64,000 bases of DNA from Magnaporthiopsis rhizophila (taxonomy: Eukaryota; Ascomycota; Sordariomycetes; Magnaporthales; Magnaporthaceae). The stretch covers positions 492,654 to 556,653 of the forward strand of contig PYSS01000008.1 of NCBI GenBank assembly GCA_003049465.1, read 5' to 3'. Position 1 is the first letter of the stretch. Every line of letters begins with the position of its first letter. The notes under the pieces are model-generated. The model was given only the letters and a program-made list of their open reading frames with translations, was not told the DNA's origin and ran no database searches. This document shows positions 13,030 through 24,293 of the stretch, piece after piece. The position numbers and the translations under genes are program-made.

Positions 13030-13434
13030 GTTGCATGTTTGTGTTTTGGTTCCCTTTGCAGTAACCCTCGGCCTCCTTTGTCCGCTCATGTCCGTTCTTC
13101 CTCCGATTCGATATTATCAACAGCCCCGTAGAGTTCGTACAGTCTTGGACCTGCAAATGGTCCCCTCGCCATAAAAAAAAAGTCATAGAGAAAATAGAGA
13201 TGTTTTAAAAAAAAGAAATGAACGCGTCGTAGCGAATGACACCCAAGTTTGTTGCCGAGGTAAAACGGAGAATGAATCATCCATGAAGAGAGCAGCTCAA
13301 CGTCGGTAACGTCGAGAGCTGCTGAGTCTGGATCCTTCGAGATCCTAGTGTGCGTTATACTGACGCGGCGGCTGCGTCCATTTCTGGCGTGGTGGCGGGT
13401 TCTGCTGCTGCTGCAGGGCTTGCGTCAGCGGCTC

Positions 13435-16400
13435 CTAGCGACGCTGACGCTTATCTCTGTCGTTAGGAGCAAGTCCTGCTGCGTCATCACTCCGTCGTTT
13501 CCTGCTGCCGCGGTCTTCGCGACCTCCGCCGCTGCCCTCCCTGCGATCGTCGCCTGATCTGGGCGGCCCGCCGCCACTCCCTCCACCGCCTCGGGCCCCT
13601 CGGCCACCGCCGCTGACACTTCCACCCCACTCGCCACTACCGTTGTTGCTGCCAACACCGTTGTTGTCCGACCGTGGCTCGCCACGGTGACGGGATTCAC
13701 GTCCGCCGCCGCCAAGAGGGGTCAAGGGCTCACGGCCTCCGCCGCCTGTGGACTCGCGGCCCGATCGACGACTAGAGGATGCCTCCCGATCACCTCCCTC
13801 ACGACCGTGGCTACCGGAGCCACTGCCCGAAGGCGCTCCGCTCCTCCGATCCCTCGATTCGCGGTGCTCTCTCGGCTCACGCTCCCGGTCTGTGCTCCGT
13901 TCGCGGCTGCTCCGCCGTGAGGGACGGCCGGAACGGTCTCTGTGCTCTCTGCGGCTCGAACGATCGTGGTCTTTACCATCCCTGCCATCCCTGCCATCCC
14001 TGCCGTCCCTGCTGTCCCTGCTACCGCTGGGCGTGTGTTGGCCATCGCCAGTACCGCCACCACCCCTCGACTCACGGCTAGGGGGAGGTAATGGTGCGTT
14101 GTTGACATCACCGTGATGCCCTAGTGAGCCTCGGGGACCGGGCATTTCGCGGCGTATGGGATCCATCCGCTCTTGAATCGGCGTTGTGGCGGGAGACCCG
14201 CCGGTAAGAACCTGTGCGTCCGAGCCTGCAATGGTACCATGGCCTCTGCTGCGGTGGTTGCTGCGACCAGAGTCGCCGAGACGGCTCTCTTGGCCAGCCT
14301 TCTCAAGCGTGGTGTTGATACCATCGAGCATTGTCCGGCCGCGGCCTCTGGTACGATCCGACCTGTCGGTCCGGTCATGGGACGACGACGGGCCTGATGG
14401 AATCGCGTAGCCGCTACGGCTATCTGTGCCCGGACCGGACTGGTGGCTCTGCCCTCCAGAGGACGGCAGGCGTTGGCTAGAGCCAGGGCCCGGCGGCCCA
14501 TGGGGCTGAGAAGGTCGGTCAGGTCGGTCAGGCGTCTGCTGAGGCGGGCCCATGCTGCGACGTGGAGGTTGTGGCGGTGGTGGCAAAGACGACGCGTTGA
14601 TTTGGTTCATACGATCCGGATTTATGGGAATCGAGTTTGCAGACATGGAACCGCCGGCAGGGACGGGTCCAGGGCCGTTGGATCCGGGTCCAGGTCCAAC
14701 CGTGGGTGGTCCGCTAATTTGCCGTATGCGGTCTGGATGCACGCCGGTGGCCTGAGGGGGTGGGGGAGCACTGGCTGGTGATGGGAGTGGTGGTGCATTG
14801 ACCGGGGGCTCGTACTGCCCTCGACCCCTGCGCGCCGGTGGCCGTCCGGACGAGGGCCCAGTCGGAGGATGCCGATCGGGAGATGGCGGGCGTGGGACAT
14901 CGCCATTCGCCGGGAAACGACCGTCATGTCGCGGCGAAGGCCCGGGGAGGTTAAGGGAGCTATGACGCGGGACTGGCTCCCTCCCTCCACTGCCTCTCGC
15001 CCGAGGACCCGAGGGAATCTCGGAGGCGACGGATGGGATGTGGTTGAGCCGACCGTAGTTGGGGTCCTGATAGTTCAGTCGGCCGTTGTCCTGGTCAAAC
15101 GAGTGCCTGGATGATGGTGCGGGACCGGCCATGTTGTCTCTCGATCGGTCACCTTCGCGATCCCTGTGGCGGTCTCTGGACGGCAGGTGAGACGCGTGCT
15201 CGCCGTAGCCATCACGGCCTGGGGGTCCGCCATGGCCGGGATGAAGTGTGCGGCCATGCAGCCCTTCTCGCTCGCGGTCCGACGTCACCGACTCGATGTG
15301 GAAGCGCTCTCCGCTGCGCGGGGACTGGTTGCGGCTAGGCGGGTTCCGACCACGTGTGTCATCGCGCGGGGATCGGCCTGGCGACGCACGCCTATCACGA
15401 GAGGCCCCAGGCCGCTCCGGCTGGAATTTGTCTGGCTGCTCCCTGGCGAGCAGCCTCGCGCGTTCTGGGTTGATGGTAGGTTCCTGAATGCTGGCTTGTG
15501 GAGGCGGCGCTGTGGAGGACGGCGCCCCAGGTCCATCGCGGTGGTTGTCACGAGGGCTACTCCTGCCGTTTTCGCGGCCTCGGAGGCTGCCTCGCTCTCG
15601 GGGAAGCTCCTTTAGAGCCTCCCTGGATGCTGGCTCCCTAGGCGGGTCCCTGGCGCTGTCTCGCGAGGGGCGACTCGGGGCTGCTTCTGGTCGCGAATTC
15701 CTGTCCTTGTCGCCAGGTCGAGAGGACGATTCCTTGGAAGCACTGATGGTATTGTTGCCATTGCTCTCGGAAGCAGGGCCACGGCGGTCCGTGGCTGTAG
15801 AGTCGCGAGGGGGACGCTCAGGACGGGAACCTTCGGCCATGCGATGGTCACGGGGATCTCGAGCATCTCTAGTCTCCCTCTGGTCCCTGGGTTCCCTTGC
15901 GTCCCTCGACTCTCGAGCCTCACGATGATCGCGAGGCTCCCTCGGCCCACGCGAATCTCGTGAGTCCCTCGAGTCTCTAGGAGCGGGTTCGCGCCGATCA
16001 TGTGTGCGTCCCCCGAGACCTTGACCGGGCACTGGGACATCCGGCCGCTTAGGAAGTCCTGGGATATTGCCGGATGGCAGTGTCGATGGCTTCGGTGTTT
16101 CGGGGCGAGCCGGCGTGCTGTGGGCTAGACTCGGGGTGGATGGTTTGCTGGCAGGCATGTGTTGAGCCGCGACTTGTGCTTCCCTCCTGCTCGGCTCCTT
16201 GTCGACAACCGATGGAATGCGGTTAGTTGTTGGCGCTGACCTCTTGTCTTGCGATGAACTTGTCGATGAGGCGGACTGAGCGGGCGCGTTGGCACTCCTG
16301 GCATTCACCTCTCCATCCTCGGCTCTTGCTACCGTAGGCGGGCGGCGGTCGGTCGTCAAGCTTTGTGTTTGGGGATTAGTGTTAGTCTGGGAAGCGTGCT

Positions 16401-19400
16401 GGAAAGAACATGCGATTGGAATGTGGCGTACTTGGCTGTTGGGCCCCGGGGCCTGAAGTCGGGTGCAGTTGGTCGGAGAGTTTTGGTGCTGGCCTCAGCA
16501 GCGGGCTTCGACTCTTCTTGGAGCTCGCCGGTCTGTTTCGTCTCAACGGTTAGTAAAGGGGTGCTTCGTCTGCTTTGTTCTAGACGGAGGGCAGCGATAT
16601 TGGAAACACGTACAGTGTTAGGCCGGAAAGCCTGGACCATAACCCATTTGGCTTTCTTCTTCTGCAGGAGGGAGCTGACGCTTTGCGCCGTGGTCGCAAG
16701 GTCACCGCGGTGGCCGTCGTCCGACTTGGAAGCCGTCTCGCGATCCGAAATGGTCTTCAGCTGTTGCACAAACTGCTTGCCCATGAAATCCACAGCGGGG
16801 AAGACTTCCAAAACAGACTGCAGGACGGTGATTGCGTTGCGAATGTGCATCCAGTCCATGCCCTGGAGACACGACTTCAGCGCCGTGTTCAGGTTCTTGT
16901 GCCAGGTGTACAGCAGGTCCCGGAACGGTCCATGCTCCACAAACGTCTGCGGGGTTCCATCGGCGTCGAGAGCGGTCACGAAGCCGAGATAGACACGCTT
17001 TCCGCCGTCCCGCTGGCGCCCCAGGGCCTCCTTCTCGTACACCGCCTTGTCGCCGTGCCAGTTGGAGAGGTCTGTTAGGATGTACTTGATGAACCGACCA
17101 AGATGCTCCGCCTCCCTCTGCGTACACGTGAAGATCATGGTCCGCAGCCGGTTGGCACTGAAGAGCCGGTCGTACAGCGACATCAGCTTGAAGTGCTGGA
17201 CGCCCGTTTCGTGCAGGAACTTGGCAAATCTGAACGCATAGGTGGCATCGGTGGCCGATAAGAGAAGCCTCGGGAGCAGACACTGCTCGAGGAGCACGTC
17301 GGCAACGGCGGCATCTTTGGCCGTAGCCGGGAACCATGACGAAGAACGCCTCGTCAGCCGAAGTCGAAGCTTCGACATGCGCTCGCCATCCGCCATCATC
17401 TCGTCGCGGATCAGCTTGGCCGTGTCCAAGAGACTGTTCTTCTGGTCCGTCTTTTTCTGCATGCCAGCCCTGGTCATATCGGAGCGATTACGCATAACCT
17501 CTTCGGCTAGTTTGATGAGCCGCGTGTTCTCGATTGAGTAGCTAGGCTGGGGGAAGGCGATGGTCGTGAGCTGGAGGGACCAGAAGAGGACAAAGAATTC
17601 TGGGCTGATCGACTGCCAAACCGAGGCTGGTCGAAGGGGTTGAACGGCCTCGACCAGCGGTTGAATTAGTGCGTAGATCGGGTCAGGTTTACGCGCGGCG
17701 GCAGCCGCAGGGGCCTCCTGTGTTTCCGGGGTCGCCTTGCTGAGCGTCTTGCCGCCTGCCTCGCCCTCTTTTGCGGCGTCGTCTGGTGCAGACATCGAGA
17801 CATCGCCATCAGCGTCCGCGGCGGCTGGAGTCGGCGCTGGGAGAGCCTGTGTTTCTTCCTTGGCAGACGTCTGAGATGGTGGACTTGTCAGGAACGTCAG
17901 GCTGCCCCGGCCAATCATGAAGGCAAGACTGACGTCCAGCCCGAATTCTGTGATCAGTGACACCAGGTCAGGGACGAGCGAATCGAACCGCTCAGGGTCG
18001 AGGTTGCTCCGGAGCAGGTCCAGATATTGGCTCAAGATTTGCTGAGAGCCATCCACCAGGCTGGCTAGGTACTTGATGTGCGCCTCGTCTTCGGGAATGT
18101 TGTAGATGGCCGTTTGCCGATACTGCGCAATGTTTATCAGCAGGCGACCAGCAAGATTGCTGCTGACCATGGCCCTCATTAGGCGCTGGGCACTCTTCTG
18201 CGTCGCCGGCTCGTAGCGCCTGTCCTTGACGTTGATCAGCGTCTGCTTCCGCAGGACGGCGCCGCCCGTCATGGCGGTCAGTTGAGCGTCGGTGAAATCG
18301 ACGTCCGAAACGACGCCACCCATCGAGGTGATGAGCTCCTTGAGAATGACCAGGTCGGTAGAGTTGCCATTAAAGAGCTGATCGTTGACATAGAGCAGGA
18401 CGGGTGTTGGGTCCAGGTTCGAGTAACGCTTGAAGACGTGGCCGGAGAACTTGGAGAGAGCTTGGAGCCACCGGCTGGTGACCAGCACGGATGCTCCAGT
18501 GCGGCTCCGGGTCCTACCAAGCGAGCTCAGCAAGGACCACAAGAGCACGTCGTAGCCCAAATCGGTGAAGTACTTAGCACACTCGATAAAGGCGTCGATG
18601 AGGTTGGTGTAGGCCTCGATCTGGTCGAGCGAAACCTTGAAGACGACACCGGGAGATGAGTAGGCCGCCTTGGCAAGAGCCTTCGCCATGGTCGGGATGT
18701 TGGTGGCTGCTAGTCGCTTCAGAGTGCTCAACGTCTGTAGCCTGGTGACCCTGAACGCCTCGGCCATGGCCGGCAGGCGCGAAGTCTGGCCTTCGAACCA
18801 CTCCGAGTAGATGCTGTAGCGCACGGCGGTGGGATACTGCCGCAGCATCGCCCAGGCAGAGTCCACCAACGAAGCGTTCTCTTTTGTAAGGCTGAGGGCG
18901 GGGATCAGAACACGCTTCAGCAGCTCCTGCCAGCGGTCGAAGTTGGCGGTCGACTTGTCGTTTTGCAGACTCCACTTGCCGATTCGTGTAAGCCCGGCAT
19001 ACAGATGCTCGTCCAGGCCGATGTTCACACCTGAGATATTGAGGAGGGTGTTGCACAGGGTGAATATATCGTCGATGTTCTGGCAGACGGGTACGTTGTC
19101 GGTCCACTCGCTGAAGTAGTAGCGGTAGTTGGTCAATGCAGTGTCCCACTTGTCGGGGTGTGGCCATCGGAGGAATTTGGCCTGTGGCTGGTCGCACAAC
19201 TTGACGTTGCCCTTGCGCACTCCGGTCTGATCTGGATCGACGACCTTCTTGGAGGGGCAGCCCCGGGCAATTTCCGAGGACACCGGCTTCGGGGCGCACT
19301 CCTCATAGACCTTGTGGATCGAATGGCGCAATATCCGGTGGATGAGCGGGAGGATCCTGTGGCCCCAGACTTCGGTGAGCCACGGGAAGCGACCCAGCAT

Positions 19401-21254
19401 AAAGAGCGCCTCGGGGATCGCCCCAGCCACTAGTAGGTGCTCCAGAAGGGCGGATTTCGGGTCGTAGTATCCATCTGCGGTCGAATCGCTCTTGGTTGTT
19501 GCGTCCTTGGCGCCGCGGCTGGCATCAGACTTGACAACCGGGGTTTCGCGCCGCGTCACAGTGCCGGTCATGGTTGGGGGCGAATCGTCGGGGAGAGCGC
19601 CAGCCATCATCAGGGCGTTTGCGGTAGCGCCAGGCCGCTCCTTTTCCCTCATGGCCTCGAGTTCCTTGGTCATCTGCTCGCGGACAACCGTGCCCATCTC
19701 CTCGTCCGAGTGGTGAAGATGCGGGTAGATATCGGCGAGTGTTATGAAGCCGATCTTGATGAGAAGCGCGACCATCCAGATGAGGTTCGCAGGCATCCCC
19801 CCTTTCTCCAGCTTTCCCTCGGGTGTCTCGTAGAATTTGAGCTTGAAGCCCAGAATCGAGGCCGCAGCTCGGCTGCCGCGCACGGGCAGGGTTTTGGTGA
19901 CCTTGATCCATTCGCGTTCGGCGATGGTGTAGCCTGCCTTGCTATCGCTGGATGTGAGCCGCTCAAGATCGGATTCCGGAACACCGAGGGAGCCGAGCTC
20001 AAAGAAGGCGTCAAGGTGCGCCTCGCGGGCCCGGTCCCAGAATGCGATGTCGCGCTCGAGCTTCAGTTTGTTAAAGCTTTCCTCTCGGTCGGCATCGGTC
20101 ATGTCGTCGTCTTCATACAGCTCTGGTCGTGCCCATCTTGGCAAGCCGCTGAAGGGGCCAGGGGCCTGGCCCTTAACCAGGCCCTCGGGCCACCACGCAC
20201 TCACGCGCAAGAATCTGAGAAAGGGCCGCATCTGCTTGACGATGGTCGCTGCAAAGACATCCAGCGTGATGTCGAGAACTCTCGCGACTGCCAAATCGAA
20301 CGTGCCGATTAGCCTCTTGACCTTCTCGAAGGTCTGATGAGCAGCCTCCCAAGACAGGTCGACATCCTCGTATTTGAGACTCAAATACAGCTCGGCGGTC
20401 AGTTTGGAGAAGCCTTCGGTCTCCTCCCGTAGAAGGTTGTGTGCGGCCTGTCGGTAGACGGTGTTGGTCGCGTGCTGATTGCCTCGCTTGATGAAGTTAT
20501 CCCGAAGCAGGCCTAGTTCAATCAGGAGGGACTGATCGAGGAGCTCTCTCATGAGCGAAGGCGAAATTTCGGTAGCTGTCAGGAACTCGCGGAGCTGGTC
20601 CGGGAACTTGACGCCCTCGGAATCAACCAAGACGGTAAGGTTGTCGAGGAAGATGATGCGCGGGTCGAACACTGAGTAATCTGGCTCGTTCTCGGATTGC
20701 GCCGTCTTGACCATCTCCCTGACGATGCCACCAGCATCCTGGGGTGACAGGCGCGAGTCGATCACCAGATGCAGCAGCTCCTGGTACAGAGCTGAGACCT
20801 CTGTGTCGTCCTCATCGCTTGCTGCCTGAACACCGTGATCTATAACGTTCTGGCGCCCTCCCTTGGCCCACGAGCTCAGTTGCGACTCGGTGACAATGGA
20901 GTAGTCGTAATGCGGGAACGCGGGCGCGGGCGGGGTAGTGACGGGTGTCGGAAGCGAAGGTGCGCCCATGGACTGGAGAGCGCTTTGGGACGAAGCGCTG
21001 GGCGGGCGCGGTGCCGTGGGTGAGATGGGGCTGGGCGACGGCGCCGTGCTGGATGGGTACTGCCCGTTCTGTAGCGAGTCGCGACGGTCGTTCCTCCGGG
21101 TCGCTCGTCCGCGGCCGCCTCGGGCGCCGCCATCTGGGTACGCGACGTCATGGCGGCCCAGCGACGTCTGTTCGGGACGGTGAGGCGATGGACGGCTGCC
21201 GGCGGCGTCGATCGACTGCCTATCGCCGGCATGTCTCTTGCGCTTCGGAGGCAT
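13435..21254 (-). CDS. THO complex subunit 2 (Tho2/THOC2)
   Basis: Large scaffold subunit of the nuclear THO/TREX complex, which couples transcription elongation to mRNP assembly and export. The product is about 2555 aa; the chosen start is MPPKRKRHAG at 21254, although an upstream in-frame Met lies at 21299. Two introns interrupt the 3' half. One is 81 nt at 16613-16533 (GTACGT...ACTAAC...CAG, in frame, so a naive ORF reads through it). The other is 71 nt at 16431-16361 (GTACGC...ACTAAC...AAAG) and joins two long open frames in phase 2. Total exon length is 7668 nt. An N-terminal disordered segment is followed by the helical THOC2 N-terminal, middle and Tho2 C-terminal regions (to about residue 1600). 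The last 950 residues are disordered and dense in RDSRDSRD, REPRDHRE and SRRSSRERS repeats, a charged tail likely to bind RNA. The tail repeats make a local minisatellite near 13975-14020. Confidence 0.9.
16533..16613 (-). other. In-frame 81-nt intron of THO2
   Basis: Read on the minus strand it has donor GTACGT, branch TACTAACC and acceptor AAACAG. It is a multiple of three with no stop, so retention would insert 27 residues. Splice signals argue that it is a real intron. Confidence 0.7.
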
Positions 21255-22248
21255 CTTGCTCCTCGATCTAGATGTGGCGACGCGAAGGCATGAAGACACG
21301 AGATTCGTGCAGGACGATGCGCGTGTCGACTAACGGGTCGTAGGTCAGCATTCGTTCCGACGACGGGGATGAGTTGAGCGTCGCGATGCAGAATCGGGGC
21401 TGATTAGGCTTCAAACGCGCGACGTGTGGTGGTGGTCGGGGTGCATGGCAATTGGGCTGGGCAGGCGAGCCAAAGAGAGAATGAGAGTGAGAGAGAAAGA
21501 TAAGGCGACAAACGACAAAGGGCGAAGTACCGGTTGCAGGGAAGGAAAGAAGTGGAAAAGACGAAATACCCAGGCCTGGAAGGAGGGGAGAAGAGAAGAG
21601 CGACGACGAATGCGAACGCCAGAGACGGGTTCCGAGAGAGTGACGTTGAGCAGAAAACGGCCGCCCAGTGTGGTTGTTGATTGATAGAAAAACACTGGCA
21701 GAAAAATGGCCTCTCAGTCGAACCTAGCTGAAGCGTGACTGAGGCGGTTGTGGAGCCGCGATTGTGCCGGGCAGCGCGCATGAGTGAGGAGCTCAGGACG
21801 GATGACTCAGCAGCCTCGTTTGCGAGGCTCAATGGAAGTCCCGCACTGGAGGGTCAAAGCTCCAAGCCATTGAGAGCCCCACCTTTTGAAGCGATCCACC
21901 AGCCACTGAGCAGCACGCCACAAGCCGATTGCGCAATTCGAGGCTTGCATATTCGACTCAGTTCTAGCTCTTGGGTGTCTTCTAGCGTGGGCGATGGTAA
22001 GGTCTTTCCCTGAGGAGAGAAATAGAGAGGGATATATATTCGGTTATTCGGTTCTTCCCTTCTCGCCCTCCTTCTAACTTCTTCAGCTTGTGGCCAGCTT
22101 TTGGCATTCCCCGCTGTGGTTGTTGTTTTCAATCTTTTCTTCTTTCGTGATCTCCGCTTAGAAACCTCCTTTTTTTTTTTTCCTCCCCCGTTTGACTCAC
22201 ACAAGAGGCTTCGTAATATCCCCACAACCACGCAAGAGTAACATCATT
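21255..22248. other. Divergent promoter region THO2/MET2
   Basis: 994 bp between the two start codons. It contains a purine-rich stretch (21470-21610) and a CT-rich leader before MET2 (22030-22230). I see no coding content and no clear CYS3/MetR-type ATGRYRYCAT palindrome. Confidence 0.5.
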
Positions 22249-23937
22249 ATGGCATCCTCCAACGCCCAAGCTAGCGGCAAAGGCAGCATACGCTACGGTC
22301 AGTTCATCTCCCGTTGCCGTGTCTTTTTGGCCGCTCAATGGGTTGTCTCCGAGATCGGCGGCTGAATACCTGCAAGAAAGAACGCTGTTGCAACCGGAGA
22401 ATCCGTTTGCGGCTCTGATCCCCGAACAGGAGATCGCCATCATCCCGTCCTTCACGCTCGAGTCCGGCGTGACGCTGCGCAATGTCCCTGTGGCATACAC
22501 CCGACGGGGCGAGCTGTCGCCTGCTGGGGACAACGCCATGGTCATCTGCCATGCCTTGACTGGCAGCGCCGACGTGGCCGACTGGTGGGGTCCGCTCCTC
22601 GGCGGCCCCGGCCGGGCGTTCGACACGTCCCGGTTCTTCATTGTGTGTATGAACAGCCTGGGGAGCCCGTACGGCACGGCCAGTCCCGTAACCGCCAAGG
22701 ACGGTGAACCGAGCAAAGGGCAGTATGGCCCGGAGTTCCCGCTCACCACGATCCGTGATGATGTCCAGTAAGATATCCGATTCCGACCAGTGATTTGGGC
22801 TTGTAGTCGGACCGCCACTGACGTGCCGAGAAAACACACCATCACAGCCTTCACAAGCTTCTGCTGGAGGAGCTTGGCGTTCGGCAGGTGGCTGCCGTGG
22901 TTGGCGGCTCCCTAGGTGGTATGTTTGTGCTTGAGTGGGCGTATTTTGGGAAAGACTACGTCCGCTGCATCGTCCCCATCGCCACCTCGAGCCGCCACAG
23001 CGCGTGGGGGATCAGCTGGGGCGAGGCGCAACGTCAGAGCATTTACGCAGACCCAAAGTACAAGGACGGCTATTACCCCTTCTCCGATCCCCCAGCCACG
23101 GGGCTTGGCGCCGCCAGGATGTCGGCTCTGCTCACCTACCGCAGCCGCAACTCATTCGAGGCCCGTTTTGGCCGCAATATCCCCGACCCATCACGCCGGC
23201 AGACCATCACGGAGCGCTCGCGCCCCACCTCGCCGTCCGAGGCCCACTTTCGTGTGCACAATGACGGCCACAACATCTCCAGCACGGGTCTGTCTCGGCA
23301 CAACAGCAGCCAGGACACCGCGGGCGGTAAAGAGAACGGCAGCGGCCCGACCGGCAAGAACGGCTGGACCGATGGTGCGGGTGGCGGGGGCGCCGCCGAA
23401 GCACCCGACCCTCAGTTCCACGGCCCGGAAAATGGGAAGAAGGAGAGCCTGACGGGCGGGGACGCGCCGGTGCCGACGTCGACCTACTTCTCGGCGCAGT
23501 CGTACCTCCGGTACCAGGGCGAGAAGTTCGTCAAGCGGTTCGACAGCAACTGCTACATCGCCATGACGCGCAAGCTGGACACGCACGACGTGTCGCGCGG
23601 CCGGGCCGACTCCATCGCCGAGGCGCTGGCCGCCATCGAGCAGCCGACGCTCGTGCTGGGCATCGAGAGCGACGGGCTCTTCACGTTTGCCGAGCAGGAG
23701 GAGCTCGCCGAGCACATCCCCAACGCGCGCCTCGAGCGCATCGACAGCCCCGAGGGCCACGACGCGTTCCTGCTGCAGTTCGAGCAGGTCAACCGCTACA
23801 CGCTCGAGTTCCTGCACGAGGTGCTGCCCGACATCATGGGCAAGGACGGCGGCGCCGTTGCCGAGAGCTCGGTCGGGCAGCTGACCAAGTCGAGCACTTT
23901 TGGCGAGGCCGAGGTTGACGACATTACGGCTTGGTGA
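22249..23937 (+). CDS. Homoserine O-acetyltransferase (Met2)
   Basis: Transfers acetyl from acetyl-CoA to homoserine, the committed step towards methionine. Three exons: 22249-22297, 22377-22767 and 22848-23937, with introns of 79 and 80 nt in matching phases, give 509 aa. It is an alpha/beta-hydrolase of the MetX family. The nucleophile elbow is GGSLGG with Ser168, and the catalytic Asp (ESDGLF, about 422) and His (EGHDAF, about 451) are present. The motif CHALTGSADVADWW near the N-terminus is typical of the family. Residues about 265-355 form a low-complexity Ser/Gly insertion before the last third of the fold, as in other fungal Met2 proteins, which exceed the bacterial length of about 380. 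It is divergent from THO2. The first intron splits the GSIRYE-RTLLQPENPF junction. Confidence 0.92.
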
Positions 23938-24293
23938 GGTTGGTAGCTTTCTGCTTGTCGATAGTGTTTTGGATATAGATGTTGCTCCTTGTGATACGAA
24001 AAACTGGAACACGAAAAAAAAAAAAAAAAAAAATAGATTTCTGGGCAGGTAGTTTGTGAATTCAATCGCTTCAGTCGTGCCTCGTTTCCACACCGTCTGA
24101 CCTTGGCCGCGCTCACAATTAAGTATAACACTGTTATTGATATTGAAAGCCGTCGCCCTTCGCCCAAGACGTAATATTTGAGACGACGATAGTGGTATAT
24201 AGGGTCCCATCCGATGTTCCCATTGAAAGCCCAAACCACCTAACCAAACCAAAGAAGAAAACCAAACCAAAAGCAAAGAAATAACTCCCATAT
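23938..24293. other. Convergent 3' region MET2/beta-glucosidase
   Basis: 356 bp, with an A run at 24014-24033. No gene seen. Confidence 0.6.

Larger units (their letters stand above)
11548..13434. other. Convergent intergenic region between DUF300 gene and THO2
   Basis: Holds the 3' flanks of both genes. It includes CT-rich DNA (11620-11810), a G-quadruplex-type motif (12093-12111), an A-rich stretch (12376-12420) and a poly-T tract with an N (12964-13029). No gene supported. Confidence 0.6.

Noticed and set aside
13435..21299. Two separate minus-strand genes (a Tho2 core and an RS-rich protein)
   Set aside because: The second frame starts with TTG, not ATG, and a good 71-nt intron with ACTAAC branch joins the two in phase. 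One gene is the better reading.
23191..24291. 366-codon minus-strand open frame over the MET2 3' end
   Set aside because: Shadow of MET2 codons plus non-coding flank; no recognisable domain.
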